The notes: generated from the letters alone by a model not told the origin. Positions 1 through 9,005 are shown, numbered from the stretch's first letter. The stretch: DNA of 64,000 bases from Verrucomicrobiia bacterium (GCA_035765895.1 DASTWL010000039.1:1-64000); one strand, 5' to 3'. Made by a program: numbers and translations.

Positions 1-1593
1 GCGGCCAAGGACCATCTCGGCCTCGTCAAACTCGTGCTGCTCAGCAACGGCGGCAAGGCCACACAGGATCAAATCCAGCAGGCGCTCGTGCCGGACGTCA
101 TCAAGGACGACTGGAAAAAATGGTGGGAAGCCGCCAAGCGCGAGTTGAAGAAGAGCGGCCATTTCCTGGTGCCGGCAAAAAAGAGCGAGCCCATCGTGTA
201 TCAGGCGCAGGAAATTTCCATGCAGGACCGGCTGCTCGAAGATTTCCGCAAAGCCCGCGGCCTGAAGGCCAAGGTGGTCGTTGGCAATGAAATCGCCGTG
301 AACGCCGCCGACCTGACGGACAAGGTTGCCGCCGCCAACGAGGTGATCCCCGCATTGAACGCGGAGATCCCGAGCTACCAACGCACCCAGCCAGGCGTCG
401 CACTGGAGGCCATTTTTGTCCGCAATGAACTGCGCGCCGCCGCTGGCACGCCCGTGCAGGACGGTGAACTGACCGACGACGCGATCTGGGCGCAGGAACC
501 CAGCCTCAGCGAGGTCATGGAAGGCATGCCCGCCACGCGGCACCGCAAGGCGCTGGAATCCTTCAAGGCCGCGCGGGCCAATGACTGGGCGGACACTTTG
601 CTCAAAAGCATCAACACCATCCCGACCCGCACCTGCAAGGAATTCGCCAGCCTGCTCATTCACGAGGGCAAGATCGGGGACCTCAAGCTGGCCCTGCGCC
701 GCCTCATCACGCAGCACGCCGCCAGCAGCGAACTGCTCCTCTGGTTCGGCAAGGAACGCAGCGAGGACTTTGCGGACATTCTCGGACCGGAAGTGTTCCG
801 CGCCATGCTCACCGCCATGGAGCGCGACCAGTTCAACGAAAAGCGCTCCAGCAAGCTGCGCGATTACATTCTGTCCGACCAGCAGCTCGTCGTGGAACTC
901 ATCAGCTCCGCGGACATCGAACTGATCAAGGACATGACGCGCGCACTGCAGTATTCACCGGTGTTTGATGACCTCGAAAAGCGCCTGCTGCTCGGCTGGA
1001 TCGTCAAGACGTTCCCGGTCATTCAACCGCTCATCTCCGGCACGCAGACGCGCCAGGACACGACGCTGATCGTCTCGTGGGAGAGCCTCGAACGCGCGAA
1101 GAACGAATACCACGAGCTCGTCGAGAAGAAGATTCCGGCGAACTCGAAGGAAATTGCGCTGGCCCGCAGCTACGGCGACCTCAGCGAAAACCACGAGTTC
1201 AAGGCGGCCAAGGAAATGCAAACCGTCCTCATGCGCCGCAAGGGCGAACTCGAAGTGGCCCTGGATCGGGCCCGCGGCAGCGACTTTGCGAATGTCAGCA
1301 CCGACATGGTCAGCATCGGCACCATTGTGCACCTGACCGACCTCGAAGCGAACAAGCCGGAAATCCTGACCATTCTCGGCGCCTGGGACGACGACGCCGA
1401 CAAGGGCATCATCAGCTACCTCACGCCGGTGGCGCAGGCGTTGATGAACAAGAAGGTGGGCGAATCCGTGGAATACGAAGTGCACGGCGTCCGCCATCAT
1501 CATCGCATCGAAAACATCGAGGCTTACAACAAGACGGTGACGCCGCCCGTGGAAAGCGCACCCACCGCCGAAGCCCCGTCGGCCGCGGCTTAA
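1..1593 (+). CDS. GreA/GreB-domain transcription elongation protein, large form (5' truncated)
   Basis: The frame is open from base 1, so the real start lies outside the window; 530 codons are visible. The last ~170 residues match GreA: a coiled-coil N-domain with the EIALARSYGDLSENHEF signature, then the C-terminal FKBP-like domain (VSIGTIVHLTDLE ... GESVEYEVHG). GreA rescues backtracked RNA polymerase by stimulating transcript cleavage through acidic residues at the coiled-coil tip, and an acidic tip is seen here (GDLSENHE). The ~350 residues before it are not part of normal GreA (about 158 aa); they are charged, probably helical, and I do not recognise a family. The C-terminus is a short Ala/Pro tail. 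The GreA call is secure; whether this large form keeps cleavage activity is unknown. Confidence 0.85.
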   Translation, partial: AAKDHLGLVKLVLLSNGGKATQDQIQQALVPDVIKDDWKKWWEAAKRELKKSGHFLVPAKKSEPIVYQAQEISMQDRLLEDFRKARGLKAKVVVGNEIAVNAADLTDKVAAANEVIPALNAEIPSYQRTQPGVALEAIFVRNELRAAAGTPVQDGELTDDAIWAQEPSLSEVMEGMPATRHRKALESFKAARANDWADTLLKSINTIPTRTCKEFASLLIHEGKIGDLKLALRRLITQHAASSELLLWFGKERSEDFADILGPEVFRAMLTAMERDQFNEKRSSKLRDYILSDQQLVVELISSADIELIKDMTRALQYSPVFDDLEKRLLLGWIVKTFPVIQPLISGTQTRQDTTLIVSWESLERAKNEYHELVEKKIPANSKEIALARSYGDLSENHEFKAAKEMQTVLMRRKGELEVALDRARGSDFANVSTDMVSIGTIVHLTDLEANKPEILTILGAWDDDADKGIISYLTPVAQALMNKKVGESVEYEVHGVRHHHRIENIEAYNKTVTPPVESAPTAEAPSAAA

Positions 1594-1611
1594 ACCACTT
1601 TGCCAGAAAAA

Positions 1612-1638
1612 GGCGCGGAGCCGTTCGGGCTCCGCGCC
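1612..1638. terminator. Bidirectional intrinsic terminator between convergent genes
   Basis: An 11-bp perfect GC-rich stem (GGCGCGGAGCC at 1612-1622 with GGCTCCGCGCC at 1628-1638) closes a 5-nt loop. It is followed on the plus strand by CTTATTGTTT and preceded by AAAAA at 1607-1611, which reads as a U-run on the minus strand. It lies between the GreA-like gene and the DUF5069 gene that converge here. Confidence 0.8.
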
Positions 1639-1692
1639 CTTATTGTTTCAACAGCCTGCTTGCTGCCCGGCTGCCGAAGCCCCCACTTTCAA

Positions 1693-2142
1693 TCAGGCCT
1701 TGCCGCCGAACGTGACAAAATCGTCCACGTCGAGGTAATCGAACCACGTGACGAAGTCGGTGCGCTGCGGCGCGATCCGCTTGTGCTCGGCATTGAAGTA
1801 ATCGCGGCTCTCAGGATTGTCCGGCGCGCGACGTTCCATGAGGGCGGACCACGCCTCGATTTCCAATGCATTACGCTTGTGTTGCGCGTGCTTTTGAATC
1901 CAGGCGAGGATTTCGCTGTCGCCCGCGCCCCGGGCCAGCTCGGCCTTCAAGGCTTCCGGGTCCACCCCGACAAACTCGAGGAACCGCTGGTCTTGCGGGC
2001 AGGCGTAATGATATTCGCCATTCTTGCCGGCCAGTGTGGCGCGGCCCTTGTCGAGCATGCGCGGCAGCAGGACATAACCGCCGAGCCGGACCCGGGGGCT
2101 GCGCGGTGGTTGTTTCGTGAGATCAGGTGCTGATAATGACAT
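1693..2142 (-). CDS. DUF5069 domain-containing protein
   Basis: 149 residues from the ATG at 2142; an upstream in-frame TTG at 2148 is less likely. The sequence SPRVRLGGYVLLPRMLDKGRA near the N-terminus, followed by HYACPQDQRFLEFVGVD and FDYLDVDDFVTFGGKA at the C-terminus, matches the DUF5069 family as I remember it, which is common in Verrucomicrobiota. No catalytic motif, signal peptide or membrane segment is visible, so it is probably a small cytosolic protein of unknown function. It converges on the GreA-like gene across a bidirectional terminator. Confidence 0.75.
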   Translation of the reverse strand: MSLSAPDLTKQPPRSPRVRLGGYVLLPRMLDKGRATLAGKNGEYHYACPQDQRFLEFVGVDPEALKAELARGAGDSEILAWIQKHAQHKRNALEIEAWSALMERRAPDNPESRDYFNAEHKRIAPQRTDFVTWFDYLDVDDFVTFGGKA

Positions 2143-2261
2143 AAACAATTAAACGGCTGCGCCGCGAAACCATTCCGCGGCGAGTTCGCAACATGCCTCA
2201 GATCGCACCCGGCGCAAGGGGTGGCCGGCGGAAATTTAGCGCACTGCCGCCATCACCTTGA

Positions 2262-3413
2262 TTACTCGAAACGGAAGTCCCGCTTCGCGGCCTGTTCCCG
2301 CACGGCGGCAATGACCACGGCGTCGAGCGTGTTGGTGGCGGCCTGCTGCTTCATTTGCGCGGCGAGATATTTCTCGCGTTCGGCGTTCAACGTTTGGATT
2401 TTCGCCTGCAATCCGGAGCGTTCGCCCGCTTTCTTCTGCACATATTCCTGGCGTTCCGCCGGGCTCAGTTGCTGCATTTCCGCGGGCAGATCTGCTGTCT
2501 TCACCGCTTCCAGCTTGAAGTTGGAGTCCTTCGTCGCATCAACCAGATCCCAGTTGCCGTTGAAATAATTGACCGATGCCTTGGTCAACGCGCGCTGCAC
2601 GACGGCACCCGACGACGGCGCCAGCGTGGCGGCATTGGCATCCTGGGCCGCCTGCCGCTGCGCTGCCGCGCGGCCGGCGTCGCCATACGCGAGATACGTC
2701 TTGTTCAAGTCCGCGCTCAACCGGGCGAGTTCCTGATCCTGGGGCGCCTCGATGTGAACCACGGCACGGTTCTGGTCGATGACCAGATATTTGCCGTCGG
2801 CCAGCAACGCGCCATCCTGCCATTTGCCATTGATGCCCTCCGCCTCGCTGCCGCAGTGAATCGTGTTCACAATGATGCCCTTCGCGATCGCGGCTTTGCA
2901 GGCGTCCGCGTAATTGACCGGGCCCTGTGTGAAGGGCTCGTTGCCCGCAATCAGAATCGCGCGATACACCTTTGGATCGTCGCTCCACGCCAGCTCGTTC
3001 ACCGCATCCTTGATGACCCAGCCGCAGTATTCATCACCCCCGTTGGTTTTCAGGGCGAAGAGGTCCTCGGACAGCTTGTCGAGGTCGGTCGTCAGCGGCT
3101 GAATGCGCCGAATCCAGCCCGATTGCGGCGACAAACTGCTCTTGCCGTATTCATACAACGCCACCTGCACCTCGGGTGTCTGGCCATCCTGCCTCGCCTT
3201 GAGAAATTCGTTCACAATCTTCCAAAGCTGGCTTTTGGCCTGATCGATCAAACCGTCCATGCTGCCACTGGTGTCGAGCAGCACGGCCAGCTGCACGAGC
3301 GGCTTCTTCGCCGGCTCGGCGGATTCCGCCATGGTTTTGTCCTTCGCGAAGGCCGGGCAGATCATTGCCAGCACGGCCAGGCCGGTGACGAGAGTGCGGG
3401 AAAATGTTTTCAT
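2262..3413 (-). CDS. Secreted von Willebrand factor A domain protein
   Basis: 383 residues. A signal peptide (MKTFSRTLVTGLAVLAMICPAFA) precedes a VWA domain whose metal-ion-dependent adhesion site is intact: the DTSGSMDG motif near residue 48, with further acidic residues (GGDEYCGW) downstream. The C-terminal ~120 residues are Ala/Gln/Lys-rich and likely a long helix or coiled coil. VWA domains bind partners through a coordinated divalent metal. It follows the larger VIT-VWA gene by 18 bp, so the two are almost certainly co-transcribed and may act together in the periplasm. The ligand cannot be told from sequence. Confidence 0.85.
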   Translation of the reverse strand: MKTFSRTLVTGLAVLAMICPAFAKDKTMAESAEPAKKPLVQLAVLLDTSGSMDGLIDQAKSQLWKIVNEFLKARQDGQTPEVQVALYEYGKSSLSPQSGWIRRIQPLTTDLDKLSEDLFALKTNGGDEYCGWVIKDAVNELAWSDDPKVYRAILIAGNEPFTQGPVNYADACKAAIAKGIIVNTIHCGSEAEGINGKWQDGALLADGKYLVIDQNRAVVHIEAPQDQELARLSADLNKTYLAYGDAGRAAAQRQAAQDANAATLAPSSGAVVQRALTKASVNYFNGNWDLVDATKDSNFKLEAVKTADLPAEMQQLSPAERQEYVQKKAGERSGLQAKIQTLNAEREKYLAAQMKQQAATNTLDAVVIAAVREQAAKRDFRFE

Positions 3414-3431
3414 GGGCTTCCTGGGTTTGGG

Positions 3432-5789
3432 TTATTCGTAAATCTCGTAAAGCGTGTCCTTGATGACGAACTGCACATTCTGACCGAGCGCGAGCCACGG
3501 GCGCGCGGCGGCGTTGGTGGCGGCAAAGGCGAAATATTCAGGCGAATTGAACTGCAGCCGGATGCGCCGATTGATCTGCTGCTTCTGCACTTCGGAATCC
3601 ACCCATTGCTTGCCGTTCTGATAAAAGTTCCGCCCATTCACAAACTGCGAGTTCTGCACCAGTTGCGGGTTTCCACCGCCGCTGGCGCCGTTGACGGCGA
3701 CTGTGCTCGCAGCACTGCCCGGCGCGGCTGGAGCGGCGAACGAATAGGCGCGATTCGCATCCGCGTAACCTGCTGCCGTCTGCCCAAAATTCTCCGCCGA
3801 CTTGAATGCGTAGTTGGCGCGGGCGCTATTTACGGCCAGCCCGCCGGAACGGTCCTTGCCGTAGCTGTCCGCCAGCTTCGCCAGGCCTTCCATGGCGACG
3901 GCATCCGTGCGCAACTGCGGCACCGACTGGAGCGCAAGCGGCACACCGCGCCGCGCCTCGTCTTCGAGAATCAAATAGGCCGTGTAGGGCGTGACGAGGC
4001 CGTATTGGCGTGCCAGTTCGGTCACCTCGGACTTGAGTTCGGCGCTTTCGCCGTGCAGCCGGATTTCATCCAGCAGGTAGCCCACGCGGCGCGTCGCCCA
4101 CAGACGCGGGATGAAATCATTGCCGGCGGATTCCGCGGCAAAGTCCACGTCGGCCGTGAATTTTTTCTGCGCGTCATTTACCGTGCCCCCGATGATGGCC
4201 GCCGAAGGGCCGTCGCCGGAATACCGCCCGACAAGCACGAGTTGTTCGCCCTTGAACAAGTCGGGCAGCGGCGCCGGATACAACTTCGTCACGCGCACCT
4301 GGCTGGTGAATTTCAGCGTGGGATTCGCGAGCACCGGCTCTTTAATCTTGGCGTAGAAATTCGAGAGCTTCACTTCGAGGTCTTCCTCCGGCAGGACGTA
4401 TTGGCTGACCGCGCGGGTCTGTTCAGTGATGTTGTCGAGCAGGTGCGTATTCACGTCGTTGCCAATGCCAAAACAAAACACGCGCACATTGCCGCCGGTG
4501 GCCTGCTTGACGTCGGCGAGGATTTGGTCCTCGTCAGTCGTGCCGATCGTGGGCAAACCGTCGGTCAAAAAGATGACGAAGAACGGCCGGCCTTCGCGCC
4601 CGGGCTTCAGGGCCAGCGCCTTTTTCAACGCATCGTCAATCGCCGTGCCCCCGATGGGTTTGAGGCCGCGAATGAAGGCATCCGCCTTTGCCCGGTGGCC
4701 GTCATCGGCCGGCACCAACTGGTCAAACAGCGGCTCCACTTCGGTGGAGAAGCGGACCAGTTCGAAGCGATCGCCTTCGTTGAGATTCTCCACGCAGAAC
4801 AAGAGCGCCTTTTTCGCCTGTTCGAGTTTTTTGCCCGCCATTGAGCCGGACGTGTCGAGCACGAACACCACGTCCTTCTTCACCAGCCGGTTCTCCTGCA
4901 CATCCACGCCCGGCGACGCCAGCAGCAGGAAATACCCATCCTCCCCGGCCACCCGATGGGTCAGCAGATTCACCCCGAGATCATCCTTTTCCGGTGCGAA
5001 ATACAACGCCAGATCGGTGTCGGGCACCACGTCCCGGCCTTCGTAGCCGACGGTGGCCCGGCGGTCGCCGTCCCGCTTGATCTCGACGTCGTGGCTCGGC
5101 GAGTAAATGGATTTCAACGGGCGCTTCGTCGCGAGATCGAGCTTCACACTGACCGACGGGATGGGCTTGCTGGAATACTTCGCCGTGTTGAGCGGCACGG
5201 TGTAATCCACCAAACCGTTGTCGAGCTTGAGCAACTGCGTGTAGCGCACCGTGACGCGCTTGGTGGCGTGCGGCTCAATCGGGAAAATGCGCACTTTGAA
5301 GACGTCGCGTCCCGAATACTCCAGCAACGCGGGATCCTTGGCCCGGCGCACAATGTCCTCGTAAATCGTGCGGGCCTTGTCGGCGGCGAGCAGCTCGGCT
5401 TCGACCTTTTTGCCGTCAATCTCCATCGCGAACCGGTCGAGCTGCGCGCCCTTGGGCACCGGAAACAGAAACGTGCCCTCAAGCCGGGCGGCGTTCGGAT
5501 TGTAAAACGCCTCGTCAATGGTGGTGACCGCGACCTGATCCTCGATTTGGGCGGTCACCTGGCAGGAATTTATCTCCAGCGGCGCAAAGACATGCGGGCG
5601 CCAGAACGGCGGCGGCGGAATCGGGCGCGGAGGAATGGGCGGATGCGGCGGCGGCCACGGCGGAGGAATCACTTCCGGCGGCGCGGGCCGCCAGTGCGCT
5701 TCGTCCACGATGATCAAACCAACGCCGCGCGCGGGCACAACGGCGGCCAGCAGCGCGCCCAACAACCCGAGGAAGATCCAGCGTTTCAT
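3432..5789 (-). CDS. VIT and VWA domain protein (inter-alpha-trypsin-inhibitor heavy-chain-like)
   Basis: 785 residues from the ATG at 5789, chosen because it begins a clean signal peptide (MKRWIFLGLLGALLAAVVPARG); the open frame runs 62 codons further upstream without signal-like sequence. After a Pro-rich linker (repeated PPPP/PIPPRP near residues 35-60) comes a VIT domain (ITTIDEAFYNPNAARLEGTFLFPVPKGA) and then a VWA domain with an intact metal site (VFVLDTSGSMAGKK). The last ~200 residues are poorly conserved and rich in Ala/Asn/Gln. Bacterial VIT-VWA proteins are envelope or secreted proteins of mostly unknown role; some carry sorting signals, but none is visible at this C-terminus. First gene of a pair with the VWA gene downstream. 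Confidence 0.85.
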   Translation of the reverse strand: MKRWIFLGLLGALLAAVVPARGVGLIIVDEAHWRPAPPEVIPPPWPPPHPPIPPRPIPPPPFWRPHVFAPLEINSCQVTAQIEDQVAVTTIDEAFYNPNAARLEGTFLFPVPKGAQLDRFAMEIDGKKVEAELLAADKARTIYEDIVRRAKDPALLEYSGRDVFKVRIFPIEPHATKRVTVRYTQLLKLDNGLVDYTVPLNTAKYSSKPIPSVSVKLDLATKRPLKSIYSPSHDVEIKRDGDRRATVGYEGRDVVPDTDLALYFAPEKDDLGVNLLTHRVAGEDGYFLLLASPGVDVQENRLVKKDVVFVLDTSGSMAGKKLEQAKKALLFCVENLNEGDRFELVRFSTEVEPLFDQLVPADDGHRAKADAFIRGLKPIGGTAIDDALKKALALKPGREGRPFFVIFLTDGLPTIGTTDEDQILADVKQATGGNVRVFCFGIGNDVNTHLLDNITEQTRAVSQYVLPEEDLEVKLSNFYAKIKEPVLANPTLKFTSQVRVTKLYPAPLPDLFKGEQLVLVGRYSGDGPSAAIIGGTVNDAQKKFTADVDFAAESAGNDFIPRLWATRRVGYLLDEIRLHGESAELKSEVTELARQYGLVTPYTAYLILEDEARRGVPLALQSVPQLRTDAVAMEGLAKLADSYGKDRSGGLAVNSARANYAFKSAENFGQTAAGYADANRAYSFAAPAAPGSAASTVAVNGASGGGNPQLVQNSQFVNGRNFYQNGKQWVDSEVQKQQINRRIRLQFNSPEYFAFAATNAAARPWLALGQNVQFVIKDTLYEIYE

Positions 5790-5854
5790 GCCCCATTGGA
5801 CGGGGCGCCCGGGAAAATGCTCCCGGACAATTCGTCGCGGCCGGCCGGCCCGGG

Positions 5855-6514
5855 TTACAGCAACGGCACCCGGAACCATCCTGCGATAATGCGGAACGAC
5901 GTGTCCGTCATCACCGCCAGCGCCAGCCGCACGAAGGGAATTTGCAGGACGAGAATCAAAGCCACGAAGCCCCATTGGGCGAGGCGCACAAACGTTTCGT
6001 AGCTCATGTTGGTGGCAACCCGCAGCACCTGCGAACCATCAAGCGGCGGAATCGGGATCAAATTGAAAAAGCACAGCAACAGGCTCAGCGACGACAGGCG
6101 CAGGCAGAATTCCGCCATTTGTTCCGAGTGAAGCAGCAGGCCAAGTTTCGCCAGCCCCATCAGCCCCACGGCGAGCAGCAGATTCATCCCCGGCCCGGCC
6201 AGTGTGACGAGGAGGTCGTCCCGCTTCGGATGGCGCAGGTTGTGCGGATTCACCGGCACCGGCCGGGCCCAGCCAACCAGAAACCGCGCCGCACCGGAAC
6301 CGGTCATCGAGAGGAAAATCATCGCCAGCGGCAGAATCACCGTGCCGAGGACGTCCATGTGAACGATGGGGTTCAGGGACACGCGGCCCCGGTCCCTGGC
6401 CGTGTCGTCGCCGCACTTCATCGCCACCCAGGCATGCCCGAATTCGTGGAAGGTCAGCAAAATCACCAGGCCAATCCACAACAGCACACCGTCAATCACG
6501 AGGTTTGCATCCAT
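5855..6514 (-). CDS. Site-2 protease family (M50) membrane zinc metalloprotease
   Basis: 219 residues with about five hydrophobic segments. The zinc motif HEFGH sits in the first helix (LTFHEFGHAWVAMKCG, near residue 24) and the third-ligand region NLIPIPPLDG is in the C-terminal half, so both halves of the active site are present. There is also the NPIVHMDVLGT segment typical of the short rhomboid-like M50B group. These enzymes cleave substrates inside the membrane; the substrate is unknown. Its start is 11 bp downstream of the esterase-like gene, so the two probably share a transcript. Confidence 0.88.
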   Translation of the reverse strand: MDANLVIDGVLLWIGLVILLTFHEFGHAWVAMKCGDDTARDRGRVSLNPIVHMDVLGTVILPLAMIFLSMTGSGAARFLVGWARPVPVNPHNLRHPKRDDLLVTLAGPGMNLLLAVGLMGLAKLGLLLHSEQMAEFCLRLSSLSLLLCFFNLIPIPPLDGSQVLRVATNMSYETFVRLAQWGFVALILVLQIPFVRLALAVMTDTSFRIIAGWFRVPLL

Positions 6515-6525
6515 CGCGCGTCACG

Positions 6526-7827
6526 TTAGCGATTGTCGCCGGCAGCGTCGAGCGGCGCCGGCAGCTTCACCGTGACGGCGGCGCTGAACGCGAGGTTGGT
6601 GTCGCCACGTGCCGCCAACGTTTGCGCCAGCGTCGCGACGGTCCGGGCGGCGACATTCGAGAACAATGTTTGCCCCTCCGCCCGGACAATGACCGGAAGA
6701 TCCAGATCCAGCGACGCATCGTTCAATTCCACGGTCACCGTGCTGGTATTCGTCGAGCTTAGGGTGATGGTTTGCCCCGCGCGTTCCGCCGTGAGCAGTT
6801 GCCCGGCCTTGACCTCGCTCTTGGGGCGGGCGAGCCAGTAAAGCTCCGCGTGTGTCACGTCATCCTGATACCACACCACCTTCGGCGGGCATGGCTGACG
6901 CGTGAATTGCTCCATCCACGGAATGGCCTTGCGATCTTCCAGGTCCATCCAATGCGCCTTGCCCGCGTGCAGTTCGGTGAAATGCACGTAGCCCGCCGGG
7001 TCCGCCTGCTGCAGGGCATCGAGCCTTTTCCCCCACGCGGCCGCCACCGCGTTGCGCTGATACGCCGCGTCCCGGGCGCCCACTTGAATCGCGAATGGCA
7101 CGTTGCGCAGGCCCAGCGGTGACGCGTCGTTAGGATGGCCCGCCATCATGGCGGCGGCCGCCCAGCGATCCGCCGTGCGCGGTGTCACCTGATAAACGCC
7201 GTCGCCGCCGGCCGAATAACCCAGCACGTAAACGCGGTTCGGATTCACGTGCTCGAACACGACAAAATCCTCGATGAGCCGCGCGAAGAAATCGTCAATC
7301 GGCGCCTGATGCCACAGGTCCCACGCATCGGTCGGCGCCCGTGGCGCAACGTAGATGCCCTCGCGCGGACGATACGCCTCGCCGAGGCGGATTTGGTTGG
7401 TCCATTGCGCGTCGTTCACCGCCCGGGTCGTCCCGCCGCCACCGTGCAGCGACAGGAACAGGCTCCGGCCGGCCGGCGGAATCGCGTTGCTGTCGCCGAA
7501 GCTCAGCCAGTCGAATTTCATCGATTGGCCATCGAGCTCGATCACCTTGGCGCGCATTTCCGCCGCCCGCGATTCGCGGAGCTGCGCCAGGCGATCCCGC
7601 CATAGGGCGGACAGGGCAGCGTCCGCATCCGCGCGGGTCAAGGGTGGCGTGGCGAAAGACTGTTGTGTCAGGGCCGGACGCGCCGTCGCGGGCTGCTGCA
7701 ACCACGCGTGCAATTCGTGCAGCGCCCGGGCGGAGGCGTTGGTCGAAGCGACATCGGCGGGGAAAGCAGCAGTCGCCACCAAAACACTCATGAGCCCGGC
7801 AACACGCACAAACAGGCGAAACATCAT
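6526..7827 (-). CDS. Secreted alpha/beta hydrolase (PHB-depolymerase/feruloyl-esterase-like)
   Basis: 433 residues from the first of two tandem ATGs (7827); the second is at 7824. It begins with a hydrophobic signal sequence (MMFRLFVRVAGLMSVLVATAAFPA). The hydrolase fold shows the oxyanion strand LFLSLHGGGGT, the nucleophile elbow GYSAGG (serine in VYVLGYSAGGDGVYQ) and a candidate His in ELHAGKAHWMD. The final ~110 residues form a beta-rich module (TITLSSTNTSTVTVELND) that could be an accessory or binding domain. Secretion fits a carbohydrate-ester or polyester substrate, but specificity is a guess. A TACACT box lies 6 nt before the start with no Shine-Dalgarno, so the mRNA may be leaderless. 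Confidence 0.8.
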   Translation of the reverse strand: MMFRLFVRVAGLMSVLVATAAFPADVASTNASARALHELHAWLQQPATARPALTQQSFATPPLTRADADAALSALWRDRLAQLRESRAAEMRAKVIELDGQSMKFDWLSFGDSNAIPPAGRSLFLSLHGGGGTTRAVNDAQWTNQIRLGEAYRPREGIYVAPRAPTDAWDLWHQAPIDDFFARLIEDFVVFEHVNPNRVYVLGYSAGGDGVYQVTPRTADRWAAAAMMAGHPNDASPLGLRNVPFAIQVGARDAAYQRNAVAAAWGKRLDALQQADPAGYVHFTELHAGKAHWMDLEDRKAIPWMEQFTRQPCPPKVVWYQDDVTHAELYWLARPKSEVKAGQLLTAERAGQTITLSSTNTSTVTVELNDASLDLDLPVIVRAEGQTLFSNVAARTVATLAQTLAARGDTNLAFSAAVTVKLPAPLDAAGDNR

Positions 7828-7833
7828 GGCCGC

Positions 7834-7862
7834 AGTGTAGGCCGGTGACGCGGCGCGGTCGA
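7834..7862 (-). promoter_or_regulatory. Putative promoter of the esterase gene (leaderless)
   Basis: On the minus strand, TACACT (7834-7839) lies 6 nt upstream of the ATG at 7827, with a weak TCGACC (7857-7862) 17 bp further up. Any transcript would start at or next to the start codon. The -35 is poor, so the assignment rests mainly on the -10 and its distance to the start. Confidence 0.45.
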
Positions 7863-7882
7863 TGGTTACGTGCCCGGTCGCT

Positions 7883-8992
7883 TCAAGACGCCGCCTCGGG
7901 TTCAAGCGGCCGCAGCTCGGCCACTTCATCGCCGGCACAATGCCAGACGTGCAACGCGCCGGCTTCTCCACGTTTCAACGCGCGAAAAGCGTCGGGCAGT
8001 TGTCGTTTGGTGACGCGCTTTTCCGCGACTCCCGTCGCGTCGCAGCCCAGCACCACGACGTGCGGCTTGTAAATGCGCGGCCGGCCCAGGAAACGCACGG
8101 CACCAGCCGGCAGCGCGGGTGCGGGCCGGCGGTCCAACACCAGAAAACTGAGCGGCAGGCTGCGCAAATCCACCCCGGCCAGCTCGCCGAACCGCGCCCA
8201 GTTTCCATCCGTGAACACTTCGGGCGGCGGCGCCGCGAAGTGATGGCACCAATGGTTTTCGTTGCCCGGCGCCAGGATGCCGCATGGCACCGGATGCGTG
8301 CAGGGCGCGATGACGTTGAGCTTCCCGCGCAACCGTTCCCGCACGGCGATGAGCGTAAGACTGGCCTCGAAGGTGCCAGGTTCCACCCAGATCACGCTGG
8401 TGGCACCGGCCGCGAAATCTGCCAGCGCCTCGACTTGTGCCGGGGGGAGTTCGGTCAGCACGTGGCTGATGAGGAGGGTGGTGTTAGACTTCCCCTCACC
8501 CTGCCCTCTCCCCATCGGATGGGGAGAGGGTGGCGTCTTGCCGGGTGAGGGGTTTTCGTCCGGTTCATGGCCCGGGTGTGCATCCGTTCTCGGAGGCCGA
8601 TGCTCTCCCTGAACCGAGGCGTCGGTGATCACCTTCAAGCCCGCATATTTTCCCCTCGCCCGCCGTTCGGCAAAGCGCACCGCGAGCGGCGAACGATCCC
8701 ACAGTTGCAGTTCACCCACCGTTGCCATGCCGAAATGATCCAAAAACGCGCGGTGCGCGATGCCACTGCCGCAACCCCAGTCCAGCAACGTCCCGGGTGC
8801 GGGCGTCCAGCCGCGCCGCAGCAATTCGGCCAGCACGTAATCCCATTTCCAGCCGATGCGCTGGGCGAACGTGGCGTCATAACTGGCCAGATCCGATTCG
8901 CTGCGCCAGTAATCGGCGTGTCCAGCCGTGCCGTCGAGAAACGCCGCCCGCAAGCGTTCGAGCGCCTTCCAGTCAATGGCTTCCCAATTCAT
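7883..8992 (-). CDS. Rsm22-family ribosomal small-subunit methyltransferase-like protein
   Basis: 369 residues from ATG 8992 (the open frame extends to 9067, overlapping the upstream gene). It has the SAM-binding motif LLDWGCGSGIAHRAF near residue 70 and the Rsm22 hallmarks APCTHPVPCGIL and NHWCHHF, whose cysteines are metal/Fe-S ligands in that family. The C-terminus (GRPRIYKPHVVVLGCDATG) also fits. In mitochondria Rsm22 (METTL17) is needed for small-ribosomal-subunit assembly; the bacterial role is unclear. Residues ~124-169 are a Pro/Gly/His-rich insert encoded by a palindromic repeat (8492-8552) plus flanks, absent from the normal fold, placed between two core strands and in frame. The gene is 13 bp after another methyltransferase. 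Confidence 0.78.
   Translation of the reverse strand: MNWEAIDWKALERLRAAFLDGTAGHADYWRSESDLASYDATFAQRIGWKWDYVLAELLRRGWTPAPGTLLDWGCGSGIAHRAFLDHFGMATVGELQLWDRSPLAVRFAERRARGKYAGLKVITDASVQGEHRPPRTDAHPGHEPDENPSPGKTPPSPHPMGRGQGEGKSNTTLLISHVLTELPPAQVEALADFAAGATSVIWVEPGTFEASLTLIAVRERLRGKLNVIAPCTHPVPCGILAPGNENHWCHHFAAPPPEVFTDGNWARFGELAGVDLRSLPLSFLVLDRRPAPALPAGAVRFLGRPRIYKPHVVVLGCDATGVAEKRVTKRQLPDAFRALKRGEAGALHVWHCAGDEVAELRPLEPEAAS
8492..8552. repeat. Nested palindromic repeat inside the Rsm22-like gene
   Basis: Outer arms CCCCTCACCC (8492-8501) and GGGTGAGGGG (8543-8552) enclose an inner pair of 13-bp arms: CCCTCTCCCCATC (8504-8516) and GATGGGGAGAGGG (8518-8530). Both pairs are perfect. The element lies within a coding sequence and keeps the frame. 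A related copy sharing GATGGGGAGAGGGTGGC lies in dnaE at 18144-18160. Confidence 0.85.
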
Positions 8993-9005
8993 GCCGGGCG
9001 ACGAT

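Noticed and set aside
2355-4844. 829-residue open frame antisense to the VWA and VIT-VWA genes
   Set aside because: Rich in Arg, Gly, Leu and His in the way of a GC-driven shadow, and opposite two recognised proteins.
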